From positions 1,302,001 to 1,366,000 of the forward strand of contig JAKCFJ010000001.1 in the NCBI GenBank assembly GCA_025041175.1: a DNA stretch of 64,000 bases, read 5' to 3'. Position numbers and translations under genes: made by a program. Source of the DNA: Halobacteriales archaeon YIM A00010. Lineage in GTDB: Archaea > Halobacteriota > Halobacteria > Halobacteriales > Haloarculaceae. The notes beneath the pieces are model-generated. The model was not told the DNA's origin and searched no databases. It saw only the letters and a list, made by a program, of their open reading frames with translations. Below, in pieces: positions 53,356 through 62,169 of the stretch. The number at the start of each line of letters is the position of its first letter. The first letter of the stretch is position 1.

Positions 53356-56300
53356 CGGTGAAGCTCTCATCGCTCGCCGTTTCAAACGGTGTTGGTGTGG
53401 TCTCGAAGGCGTCGTTGGGTCCGAACCACCGCGTCCACACGACGAGGAGGCTCGGGAGGACGACCACGCTGGCCAGGAACGCGTAGATGATGGTGAGACC
53501 AGTGATGATGCCGAACTGCCGGAGCGGCGGCAAAATTGCGAACGCGAGCACCCCGAAGCCGCCGACGGTCGTCGCGGCGCTTCCCAGCAGCGCGCCGCCG
53601 GTGCCGGTGACCGCCGTCTCCAGGGCCTGCCACGCCGTCGTATCGGGTCCGAGTTCGAGGCTGTAGCGCTCCGAGAGGTGAATGCTGTAGGCGATCCCCA
53701 ACCCGACGGTGAGGCTCGTGATCAGCCCCGTGATGACGTTGAAGGGGATGTAGAGCAGGTACATCGTGCCCAGGATCCACGTCACGCTGAACCCGACGGG
53801 AAGCATCGTCACGAATCCCAACGAGGCGCTGCCGTACAGATACCGGTAGACGAGCATCAAGAAGAGGAACGTCACGCCGAGCGTGATGAGCAGGCTCTCG
53901 ATCACCGTCTGGAGCAGCTGGTCTTGCACGTTCTTGAACACGATCGGCTGTCCCGTCGCGGTCGCTTCGAGGTGGCTCGTCTCCTCGACGTTCGCCGCGA
54001 CCGCACGCATCTGTTCGGTCACCGCGTCGCCGCCCGCGCCGCCGTCGATCGAGACGGTCATGTGCAGGGCCGCATACTCCTCCTCGTCCGTCCGTTGGAT
54101 CACCGACGACGCCGCGTCGGGATCGGTCTCGTACAGCGAGTCGTAGACGCGCTCGAGGTCCTGATCCGGGACGCCGTCCCCATCCGTGTCCGCAGCAGTG
54201 AACGTCTCGTTGAACGATTCGTTTTCTGCCGCGACGGACTCCATCACCGACAGCGGACTCGTGATGTCGCTGTCTCCGTTCGAGAGGGTCGCTGTCACCT
54301 CCTTGTCGCTGGCGTTCCGTTCGGCACGCTCGACCGCTGCTACCGTCTCCGGATCGGTGACGTTCCCGCGTATGAGCAGTTCGGCGCTCGAATCCTCCCG
54401 AACGAATCGGTCGTTGACGAACGACATCGACTCCTTGGCGGTGTACTCGCCGGGTGCGAACGGCTCGGGAAGCGAGTCCATCCACCCGTCGGGATCATCC
54501 GCGAGGAAGTCATCCTGAGCGAAGCTGGTGTCGACCTGCGAGCCACCGACCCCGCCCGCGACCGTCAGTAAGAGCGCGACGAGCAACACGACGTGTGGTG
54601 CCCGGCGAGCTGCCGTTGCGCCGCCGGACAGCAGCGTTCCGAGCGCCCCGCCGCCGGTTCCGACCGCGCGTTTGCGACGGCTCCAGCCGCGCGCTTCGAG
54701 CAGGCTGTCGAGTTCGACTTTCAGCGCCGGCACGAGCAGCCCAAACACCAACAGCGCGGCGGAGATCCCCACCGCGCTCACCACGCCGAACTCGCGGATC
54801 GGCGGCACCGAGCTGGTGAGGTTCGAGAGAAAGCCGATCACCGCCGTCAGCGTCACCAACACCAGCGCGACGGCGATGCCACCGATCGCCGAGCGCATCG
54901 AGCGCCGAACGCCCGTGACGTTCTCGCGGCGCTCGCGGTGGCGCATGAAGACGTGAATCGCGTAATCGATCGACAGCCCGATCAGCAACACCGGCACCGC
55001 GATGAAGATCTGGTTGAACGCGATCCCCGCCCAGCCCATGAAGCCGAACGTCCACACCAACACCACGCCGATTCCGAACAACCCGAGCAGGATGTCGAGG
55101 AGATCCCGGTAGGCGATCACGAGTACGATCAACACGAACACCAGCGCCAACGGCCCGACGATCGCCAGACTGTCCGTCATCGATCGCTCGATCTCGTCGG
55201 TGATGATCCCCGCACCGAACACCGACGCCTGTTGTTGCCCGTACTCCTCCTGAACGATCTCCTGGATGGCCAGCTGGGAGTCGACGATCCCGTCGCTCGC
55301 GGTCCCGCCGGCCGAGGGCCCGTTCGCGCCCTGAGTGAGCATGATCATCGTCGCGTTCGCTGTGGTGTCCCCTGGATCGTAGCTAGAGGGCATGAACGCG
55401 AACGCTCCCTCGCGCTCGTCCGTGGTGTTCCCACCGAGCACCGCCTCGACGGCCGTTTGGATCTCCGATTCGTTCCGAGATTCGAGCACGTCGATCCGTT
55501 CCGATAGCGACAGCTGTATCTCGCTGTTCTGTAGCTCTTCCCGGTCGGCGTCCAACTGCTCGACGTCCCGTTTGAGCGCCTCCCGATCGGTCTCGATCTT
55601 CTCGCTGTCGTTTTTCAGCGCTTGTCCGCTCTGATTCAGCTCCTGAGAGTCGTTCTCGAGCTGTTGTTTGCGCTGTTGTAGCTCCTCACTGCGCTGTTCG
55701 AGTTCCTGTCGATCAGATTTCAGCTGTTGGCCTTGTTTCTCCAACTGCTGGCCACGCTGTTCGAGCTCTTGCCGATCGGCTTTCAACTGCTGGCCTTGCT
55801 CTTCTAACTCCTGGCCACGCTGTTGTAGCTCCTCACGGCTCTGGTTGAGCTGTTGGGCCTGCTCTTGGAGCTGTGCAGCGTCGTTTTCGAGCGCTGCCCG
55901 ATCCGATTCGAGCGTTTGGGCGCGTTGTTGGAGCTGTTGTTTGCGCTGTTGTAGCTCGGTGCGGCTCTGGTTGAGCTGTTGGGCCTGCTCTTCGAATTGG
56001 GCGGCGTCGCGCTCTAGAGCCGCCCGGTCCGCTTCGAGTTCGTCGGCTCGTTGTTCGAGGGCGGCCGTGTCGTTTGCCAGCTCGCGCTTGTCGCGGTCGA
56101 GCTGTTGTTCGCGCTGTTGTAGCTCCTCGGGCGGAACGTCACCGGAGCGCCGGTCTTCGGCGAGCTGCTTCTCGCGCGCGGCGATGTCACGCGCGCGCTG
56201 TTCGAGCGAATCGCGCGTCTCGTTGATCGATCGCGCGCGTTGTTGGAGCTGTTGTTTGCGCTGTTGTAGCTCGGTGCGGCTCTGGTTGAGCTGTTGGGCC

Positions 56301-57127
56301 TGCTCTTCGAGTTGGGCGGCGTCGCGTTCGAGCTGCTGTCGATCGGATTGCAGCTGTTGAGCCCGTTTTTCTAACTCCTGGCCACGCTGTTGTAGCTCGG
56401 TGCGGCTCTGGTTGAGCTGTTGGGCCTGCTCTTCGAGTTGGGCGGCGTCGCGCTCCAGCTCGTTGCGGCTTTCGTTGAGCTTCTCCGCGCGCTGTTCCAG
56501 CGCTTGTGCGTCTGCTTCCAGCTCATTTCGGCTTTCGTTGAGCTTCTCCGCGCGTTCCTGGAGCGACTGCCCGCGTTCTTCGAGACGGTTTCCGTCCTGT
56601 TCGAGCGTCTTGCCGCGCTGTTGTAGCTCCTCACGAGTCTCGTTGATCGATTCACTCCGTTGCTGTAACTCCGTTCCTCGCTGTTCGAGCTCTTCACCAC
56701 GGCGTTCGAGCGCCTCGCCGCGCTGTTGTAGCTCCTCTGCGCGATCCATCTGGACCGCAGCGGTCGAGACGACGGTTGCGACGCCGACGCTAGAATCGTT
56801 CGTTAGCGTCTCGTTGACGGTGTCGTTCTTCTCGATCGCCCGTTGGAGCCGAAGCTGCCGAGCCAACGACTCCTTCGACAGGACGTTGTCCTCCTGAACG
56901 ATGATCTGTACCGACGTGCTGTTCTCGTCCCCGCTCGTGAAGTTCTCCGAAATGTACGACTCTGCTTGGGCCGCCTGGCCCGTCTCGCTCTGAAACGAAT
57001 CGAGCGAGGAACTCTGTGTGATCATCGGTGCGCCCGCGCCCATGACCACAGTCACAAGCAACAACGCGACGATGACTGGACGACTATACCGCGTTACTCC
57101 GGCCGTTATGCGCTCTAATACACCCAT
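53348..57127 (-). CDS. MMPL/RND transporter with giant coiled-coil loop
   Basis: This 1259-aa protein has TM1 near residues 18-34, an external region to about residue 630 containing 58 uninterrupted heptads (132-537), then the RND membrane core. First-half signature: GLSIDYAIHVFMRHRERRENVTGVRRSM. The second half has a large external domain with an EF-hand-like DTDGDGVPDQD, then GLGIAYSIHLSERY, where the usual Asp after GLGI is Ala. So only the first half keeps the conserved Asp. Haloarchaeal MMPL proteins of this group are usually 800-900 aa without the coil. Coupled to the TrmB-like regulator. Confidence 0.9.
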   Translation of the reverse strand: MGVLERITAGVTRYSRPVIVALLLVTVVMGAGAPMITQSSSLDSFQSETGQAAQAESYISENFTSGDENSTSVQIIVQEDNVLSKESLARQLRLQRAIEKNDTVNETLTNDSSVGVATVVSTAAVQMDRAEELQQRGEALERRGEELEQRGTELQQRSESINETREELQQRGKTLEQDGNRLEERGQSLQERAEKLNESRNELEADAQALEQRAEKLNESRNELERDAAQLEEQAQQLNQSRTELQQRGQELEKRAQQLQSDRQQLERDAAQLEEQAQQLNQSRTELQQRKQQLQQRARSINETRDSLEQRARDIAAREKQLAEDRRSGDVPPEELQQREQQLDRDKRELANDTAALEQRADELEADRAALERDAAQFEEQAQQLNQSRTELQQRKQQLQQRAQTLESDRAALENDAAQLQEQAQQLNQSREELQQRGQELEEQGQQLKADRQELEQRGQQLEKQGQQLKSDRQELEQRSEELQQRKQQLENDSQELNQSGQALKNDSEKIETDREALKRDVEQLDADREELQNSEIQLSLSERIDVLESRNESEIQTAVEAVLGGNTTDEREGAFAFMPSSYDPGDTTANATMIMLTQGANGPSAGGTASDGIVDSQLAIQEIVQEEYGQQQASVFGAGIITDEIERSMTDSLAIVGPLALVFVLIVLVIAYRDLLDILLGLFGIGVVLVWTFGFMGWAGIAFNQIFIAVPVLLIGLSIDYAIHVFMRHRERRENVTGVRRSMRSAIGGIAVALVLVTLTAVIGFLSNLTSSVPPIREFGVVSAVGISAALLVFGLLVPALKVELDSLLEARGWSRRKRAVGTGGGALGTLLSGGATAARRAPHVVLLVALLLTVAGGVGGSQVDTSFAQDDFLADDPDGWMDSLPEPFAPGEYTAKESMSFVNDRFVREDSSAELLIRGNVTDPETVAAVERAERNASDKEVTATLSNGDSDITSPLSVMESVAAENESFNETFTAADTDGDGVPDQDLERVYDSLYETDPDAASSVIQRTDEEEYAALHMTVSIDGGAGGDAVTEQMRAVAANVEETSHLEATATGQPIVFKNVQDQLLQTVIESLLITLGVTFLFLMLVYRYLYGSASLGFVTMLPVGFSVTWILGTMYLLYIPFNVITGLITSLTVGLGIAYSIHLSERYSLELGPDTTAWQALETAVTGTGGALLGSAATTVGGFGVLAFAILPPLRQFGIITGLTIIYAFLASVVVLPSLLVVWTRWFGPNDAFETTPTPFETASDESFTDD
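55517..56734 (-). repeat. 58 heptad (21-bp) coiled-coil repeats within the MMPL gene
   Basis: Residues 132-537 of the transporter read in 7-residue units such as ELQQRGQ, QLEEQAQ, QLNQSRT and ELEQRGQ, with Leu or Ile at position 2 of nearly every unit and never out of phase; even SGDVPPE is exactly one unit. At DNA level, blocks of about 40-60 bp recur (for example GTTGAGCTGTTGGGCCTGCT, four times), pointing to growth by duplication. Confidence 0.9.
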
Positions 57128-57165
57128 TGCTCACCTTAGTACGATCGAACACTGACCGCTACCAC

Positions 57166-57187
57166 TGTTAGTATGATCCTACTAACA
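57166..57187. promoter_or_regulatory. Operator-like palindrome upstream of the MMPL gene
   Basis: TGTTAGTA-TGATCC-TACTAACA has perfect 8-bp arms with a 6-bp spacer, 39 bp upstream of the ATG at 57127. A related half-site (CTTAGTACGATCG) occurs close by. It is a candidate site for the co-transcribed TrmB-like regulator. Confidence 0.5.
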
Positions 57188-57271
57188 CGGATATTTGATA
57201 AGCCTACCGAAATTCTCCAAGAGTGTACATTGCGTGCTCCGTTTCGCTGGGTGGGTGACCACCGGGAGTGA

Positions 57272-57781
57272 TCACAGTATCTGTAGCGTACTGACCGTGA
57301 GCACCGCGAGCGCGGATTCGAAGACGATCGTTCCGATCACGGAGCCGACGACGAACCGGCGGGTGTTCAGCCGGGCGAAGCCGGCTGGAATGGTGCACAT
57401 CCCTCGAGTGAACGGGAGTGCGTTGCTCACGACCACGGACAGCGTTCCCCACCGATCGAACCACCTGTCGAACCGACCGAGTCGGTCCTCGGAGACGCGG
57501 ACCCACCGGTGTTCGAACAGGCGATCGCGTCCCCATCGTTTTGCGAGCAGAAACAGGGCGGTCTGACCGATCGTCGCGCCCACCGCGGCGACTCCGACAA
57601 CGACCGCTATTTCGAGCGGGGTATGATTCGTGAGAAAGTAGATCGCGCCGGGAACCAACGATTCGCTCGGCGCGAAATACAACAACATCGCCCCTTCGAG
57701 AACGAAGATACCGAACAGGGCGGCATACCCATACTCCAGTAATAACCCTTCGACGAACGCTGAAAGATCTGTGAACGACAT
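57272..57781 (-). CDS. DedA family membrane protein
   Basis: This 169-aa protein has four or five hydrophobic segments and DedA/SNARE-associated signatures: YFAPSESLVPGAIYFLTNH (F/Y-x-P-G-E position), VGAAAVGATIGQTALFLLAKRWGR-type G-rich turn, DRWGTLSVVVSNALPFTRGMCTIPAGFARLNTRRF (the R-x-x-P-x-x-R gate). DedA proteins are linked to lipid scrambling and envelope homeostasis; the substrate is unknown here. Shorter than the usual 190-220 aa. ATG at 57781. Confidence 0.88.
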   Translation of the reverse strand: MSFTDLSAFVEGLLLEYGYAALFGIFVLEGAMLLYFAPSESLVPGAIYFLTNHTPLEIAVVVGVAAVGATIGQTALFLLAKRWGRDRLFEHRWVRVSEDRLGRFDRWFDRWGTLSVVVSNALPFTRGMCTIPAGFARLNTRRFVVGSVIGTIVFESALAVLTVSTLQIL

Positions 57782-57995
57782 TAGTGTCCTCGATGACGGG
57801 AAGTCCTCGCGTCATTCATCACCACCGACACGCTTAACGTTTCATTCTCGCTTGGCCCGGTCGGGCACCCCGGAGCCACCGGTGTTTGCTGAGAACGAAA
57901 CAAACTCGTAGCAACAGTTTGTGCATCCGACCAACCATGGCTCCATCAACGAGGGACGTGCATACTCATACCGACCGGGTTCGTAGGAGGAAGAC

Positions 57996-59525
57996 ATGAG
58001 CGGCGGATCGGATCGAAACGTCGTCTTCATCGTCATGGATACGGTTCGGAAGGATCACCTTTCGGTCTACGGGTACGATCGCAAAACCACCCCGGAGCTC
58101 GACCGATTCGCCGAGGAGGCACGGGTGTTCGAACAGGCCGTCGCCCCGGCACCGTGGACGCTGCCCGTCCACGCGTCGGTGTTCACCGGGCTGTACCCCA
58201 GCCAGCACGGCGCCAACCAGGAACGGCCGTATCTCGAATCGTCCGTTACGCTGGCTGAAACGCTTTCCGCGCAGGGGTACACCACAGCGTGTTACACTTC
58301 TAACACGTGGATCACGCCGTACACGAAGCTCACGCGTGGCTTCGACGACCACGACAACTTCTTCGAGGCGCTCCCGAGCGACGTGCTCAGTGGACCGTTG
58401 GCGCGGGTGTGGAAGGAAATGAACGACAGGGACCGGCTCCGGACGGCTGCAAACTGGCTCGTCAACGCGGGCAACACTGTCCACGAGTATTTCGCGTCCA
58501 ACCAGCAGGCGGATTCGAAAACCCCCGCGGTGATCGATCGAACGACCGAGTTCATCGATTCGACGGACGAACCGTACTTCGCCTTCCTCAACCTGATGGA
58601 CGCCCACCTGCCGTACCACCCACCCGACGAACACCGCGAGGAGTTCGCGCCCGGCGTCGATTCGACCACCGTGTGCCAGAATTCGAAGGAGTACAACTGT
58701 GGAGCGCGGGCGATCGACGACGAGGAGTGGGACGCGATCACGGGGTTGTACGACGCCGAGATCAGGCACATCGACGCGGAGATTGCCCGGCTGTTCGAAT
58801 GGCTGCGGGCCAACGACGAGTGGGAGGAGACGCTGGTCGTCGTCTGTGCCGATCACGGCGAGCTTCACGGCGAGCACGATCTCTACGGCCACGAGTTCGG
58901 TCTCTACGACCCGATCGTCAACGTTCCACTGCTCGTCAAACATCCGGATCTCGATTCCGGACGCGACGAGCGACAGGTCGAGCTGTTGGATCTGTACCAC
59001 ACGGTGCTCGATCACGCCGGGACGACGCCGGCGGAGGCGGGCGAGTTCGACGCGGACGCCGTTTCGACCAGCCCGGCTCGCTCGCTCCTCTCGGAGAGCT
59101 ACCGGACGCCGACCGAGGACAGCGCGCTGATCGACGCCGGTGACACCGCGTTCGTCGAGTATTTCCGACCGATTATCGAACTGAACCAGCTCGAAGGGAA
59201 AGCACAAGCGGCCGGGATCACGCTCGACGACGACTCGCGCTTTTACTCGCGGATGCGCGCTGCCCGGCGACCGGACGCCAAGTACGTCAGAAACGAACGG
59301 ATTCCCGACGAAGCCTACCGACTCGACGACGATCCCGACGAACGAACCGATCTCGCCGGCGACGACCCGATCGTCGCCGAGATCGAAACAGCGCTTCGGA
59401 CGTTCGAGTCCGACATCGCCAAACAGTGGACCGACAGCTCCGCCCAAACGGACGACGAGGAGCTGCTGGACGGCATGAGCGAGCAAGCAAAAGAGCGCCT
59501 CGAGCATCTGGGCTACAAGGAGTGA
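57996..59525 (+). CDS. Sulfatase-superfamily hydrolase with non-canonical active site
   Basis: This 509-aa alkaline-phosphatase-superfamily protein has metal ligands in VVFIVMDTVRKDHLSVYGY, VVVCADHGELHGEHDLYGHE (DHGE-type) and H in MDAHLPYHPP. The catalytic motif reads PAPWTLPVHASVFTG: where sulfatases have C/S-x-P-x-R, this has T-x-P-x-H. That T-x-P form is common in haloarchaeal members. It may act as a phosphodiesterase or phosphoethanolamine transferase-like enzyme. No signal peptide, so cytoplasmic. It is single; MITE B2 follows. Confidence 0.85.
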   Translation: MSGGSDRNVVFIVMDTVRKDHLSVYGYDRKTTPELDRFAEEARVFEQAVAPAPWTLPVHASVFTGLYPSQHGANQERPYLESSVTLAETLSAQGYTTACYTSNTWITPYTKLTRGFDDHDNFFEALPSDVLSGPLARVWKEMNDRDRLRTAANWLVNAGNTVHEYFASNQQADSKTPAVIDRTTEFIDSTDEPYFAFLNLMDAHLPYHPPDEHREEFAPGVDSTTVCQNSKEYNCGARAIDDEEWDAITGLYDAEIRHIDAEIARLFEWLRANDEWEETLVVVCADHGELHGEHDLYGHEFGLYDPIVNVPLLVKHPDLDSGRDERQVELLDLYHTVLDHAGTTPAEAGEFDADAVSTSPARSLLSESYRTPTEDSALIDAGDTAFVEYFRPIIELNQLEGKAQAAGITLDDDSRFYSRMRAARRPDAKYVRNERIPDEAYRLDDDPDERTDLAGDDPIVAEIETALRTFESDIAKQWTDSSAQTDDEELLDGMSEQAKERLEHLGYKE

Positions 59526-59563
59526 TAGTGACTGTTGTGAGTAGCGGCACGGTCGTTGAGTGA

Positions 59564-59661
59564 TACTGTCGGACAGAGTCACGTACGGACTGAGACGGAA
59601 TATCCAGTTGCTGTCTAGCGGTCACCAGCAGCCGATATTCAACTATCTCTGTCCGACAGTA
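59564..59661. mobile_element. MITE-like element, sub-family B (copy B2)
   Basis: A 98-bp element with perfect 15-bp ends TACTGTCGGACAGAG / CTCTGTCCGACAGTA, flanked by TGA on both sides (59561-59563 and 59662-59664). The interior is mostly identical to B1 (17358-17456), 42 kb away. It lies between the sulfatase and MATE genes. Confidence 0.88.
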
Positions 59662-59793
59662 TGACGACTGCTCTGGGGTTTCACGAACCGTTCTGTGTCG
59701 CCACAGCGGTACGGAACCACAACAGTCCCTATGATCATCGGATCCGAGCGTGTCACTGCTCTTAGGTTGCTCCGGTGAGTACCGGACACGACA

Positions 59794-61260
59794 GTGCTTT
59801 CGACGCTTCGACGACGGCTCCGGGCGGTGATCGTTCGCTATCCCGCGCTGTTGGCGCGGCTCGGACTTGTCGACCGGAAGAAGGGGACGGAAGCGTTCGA
59901 TCTCGCCGTGCCAGTGATGGTCAGCGGCGGGATGCGCACCGTTCTCCGAATGACCGATTTTTTCATGGTGAGCCTCGCACTGGGCGATGCGGCCGTCGCC
60001 GGACTGGAGCTTGGCTTCCAGTACTACTTCATCGGCTTCGGTCTCGCCCTCGGGCTGTCGAGCGGCACGATCAGCGTTGTCTCGCGGTGTATCGGTGCCG
60101 GGGAGCAAGCGAACGCGGAGTTCGCCGTCAAGCAGTCGCTCTGGCTTGCGCTCCTCGTCACCATCCCCCTGACGCTGTTCACGTGGCTGTTCAGCGAGGG
60201 CATGATCGAACTGTTGACCGACGATCCCCGGACGATCCAGCTCGGGAGCACCTACCTCCGGATCGTTATGCTCTCGGTGTCGTTTCGGTTCTGGAGCATG
60301 ATCGCCGCCCGCGCGCTTCAGGGCGCGGGGGATACCCGCACCCCGATGTACGTCCGTCTGGTATCGATTCCGACCAACATCGGCCTGAACGCCGTGTTGA
60401 TCTTCGGGTTCGGGCCGTTCCCGCAGCTCGGAATCGCCGGAGCAGCGTGGGGCACGACGATCGCAAACACGCTCGCTGCGGTGATCTTCGCCGGCGTGTT
60501 GGTTTCCGGCGTGTACTCTATCCGGTTCCGAATCGGCGGCACACAGTGGGACACGGAGATGGTCAGGGAACTCATCCGCGTGGGCTACCCGCTCGCCGGG
60601 ATGCAGTTGATCCGCACACTCGGGCGTTTTCCGTTCTTGCTCATTCTGTCGACGATCGGAACGCCCGTCGTTGCTGCGTACGCCATCGCCCGACGCGTCA
60701 TGTTGCTAGCAATGATGCCGGCGTGGGGGTACTCGACCGCCGCAAGCACGCTCGTCGGCCAGAACATCGGGCTCGGAAACGAGACCGACGCGACCCGGTA
60801 CGGCTGGCAGACCCTCCGGATCGCGGTCGTCACACAGGTGCTGATCGGTGGGATACTTGTGGCGCTATCGCCCTGGATCGTACGCCTGTTCAACGCGGGA
60901 TCACCGGAACTCACTGTCGCGTTCGTTCGGGTGTTCGGTCTCGGGGTGGTGGCGTTCAGCGTCTCGCGCACCATGCGCGGGGGGCTGCGCGGGGCCGGAG
61001 ACACGCTCTGGCCGCTGTACGGCACTGTTCTCGCAACGGGGTTGCGGGTCCCGATCGCGGCGCTGGGGCTGCCGGTCGGCGTGGCGCTTGCGTCGGTCGC
61101 GGGCTGGACACTGGCCCCCGGGATGGGTCTAGGTCTGTGGGCTATCTACGCAGCGATCCTCGTGGACATGTACAGCCGGGCCGGCGTCAACCTGTTTCGC
61201 TTCTCGACCGGTCGGTGGAAAAACATCGCGCGTCAGTCGGCCGTCGGGACCGACGACTGA
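59794..61260 (+). CDS. MATE family efflux transporter
   Basis: This 488-aa protein with 12 TM helices is a cation-coupled exporter. The two pseudo-symmetrical halves both have the R-x-x-x-A/G-GAGDT motif: RALQGAGDTRTPMYV in the first and MRGGLRGAGDTLWPLY in the second. The start is a GTG at 59794. The substrate is unknown. The tnpB element inserted about 35 bp after its stop. Confidence 0.93.
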   Translation: MLSTLRRRLRAVIVRYPALLARLGLVDRKKGTEAFDLAVPVMVSGGMRTVLRMTDFFMVSLALGDAAVAGLELGFQYYFIGFGLALGLSSGTISVVSRCIGAGEQANAEFAVKQSLWLALLVTIPLTLFTWLFSEGMIELLTDDPRTIQLGSTYLRIVMLSVSFRFWSMIAARALQGAGDTRTPMYVRLVSIPTNIGLNAVLIFGFGPFPQLGIAGAAWGTTIANTLAAVIFAGVLVSGVYSIRFRIGGTQWDTEMVRELIRVGYPLAGMQLIRTLGRFPFLLILSTIGTPVVAAYAIARRVMLLAMMPAWGYSTAASTLVGQNIGLGNETDATRYGWQTLRIAVVTQVLIGGILVALSPWIVRLFNAGSPELTVAFVRVFGLGVVAFSVSRTMRGGLRGAGDTLWPLYGTVLATGLRVPIAALGLPVGVALASVAGWTLAPGMGLGLWAIYAAILVDMYSRAGVNLFRFSTGRWKNIARQSAVGTDD

Positions 61261-61302
61261 ACGGGCGAGGTGCTCGATCGGACACTCGGCGGATGTGAAC
61301 TA

Positions 61303-61348
61303 CCCCGCCCTCAACGAGCCGTCTACCGACGGCTCGTTGAGGGCGGGG
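61303..61348 (-). ncRNA. Right-end hairpin of the tnpB element, probable omegaRNA part
   Basis: A perfect 21-bp inverted repeat with a 4-nt loop covers the last tnpB codons, ending at the TAG stop. In TnpB systems the guide (omega) RNA covers the 3' end of tnpB and the right end, with the guide taken from flanking DNA. Here that would be ATCCGCCGAGTGTCCG after TAGTTCAC on the minus strand. Inferred, not demonstrated. Confidence 0.55.
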
Positions 61349-62119
61349 CTTCCTGTTTCGATGACGCGCTTTGCAGATACAGGTGTATCCACAGGGAGCG
61401 CAGTCTCCACAGGCATTGATTCGGAGTGTCCCACTCCTATCTGTTCAAGACCACGAGCAAGAATGTTCCACGCCGCGTTCGCATCCCTGTCCGCTGTGAA
61501 CCCGCATGACGGACAGGAGTGTTCACGGACCCACAACGGTTTATCTGTCGAAACGCCGCACGCCGCACACTCGTTGGTCGTCCCTGCTGGCTCAACGGCG
61601 ACGAAGTGCGTCCCTTCGCGTTCGCACTTGTATTCGAGCAGCCGCTTGAACGTTCCCCACGCCGCACCAGCACGATTGCGGGAATTACCATCGAGTTCGA
61701 TCAAGCCCGTTGCGTCTAGGTCCTCAACAGCTACGAGATCGTACTCTGTGGCGTAGTAGGTTGAGAGTTTATGCAGAAAGTCACGGCGTTTGCGTTTGAT
61801 GTCAGCGTGGCGGTGAGCCACGACGGTCCGTTGTTTCTCCCAGTTGGCAGAGCCGTATTCTTTGCGAGAGAGTGCCCGTTGCTCACGTTCAAGACGGGCA
61901 CGTTCGACCGACAGGTCGAGCGAGCCAATTGCTGTCCCATCGGTGTCGTGAGCGTACTTCAGAATCCCCACGTCAATGCCAACGCAGTTCGTGGGTTCTA
62001 CAGGTGGCTTCGGTGGTTCGTGATCCATTTCGATCCCGAAGATAGCGAACCACTCACCGGTTGGCTCTTTCTTGAGTGTGACCTCTTTGACCGTGGCATC
62101 GTCCTCAGGAATCGATCGG

Positions 62120-62169
62120 TGTCGCCAGAACCAGAGGTTCTGGCTGCTAACCAGAATCTTCGATTCTGG
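62120..62169. mobile_element. 50-bp double-hairpin insertion in tnpB
   Basis: Two hairpins with 8-bp arms and 3-nt loops, CCAGAACCAGAGGTTCTGG (62125-62143) and CCAGAATCTTCGATTCTGG (62151-62169), are separated by 7 bp. The 4-bp GGTG occurs at both edges (62118-62121, 62168-62171). It interrupts conserved tnpB sequence, and 50 bp breaks the frame. Confidence 0.65.

Noticed and set aside
55517-56734. Periodic repeats as a CRISPR array or minisatellite
   Set aside because: Period is 21 bp in frame with no unique spacers; it is the heptad coding pattern of the MMPL coiled coil.
59775-61298. 507-aa ORF in another frame over the MATE gene
   Set aside because: Arg-rich frame-shifted shadow of the transporter.
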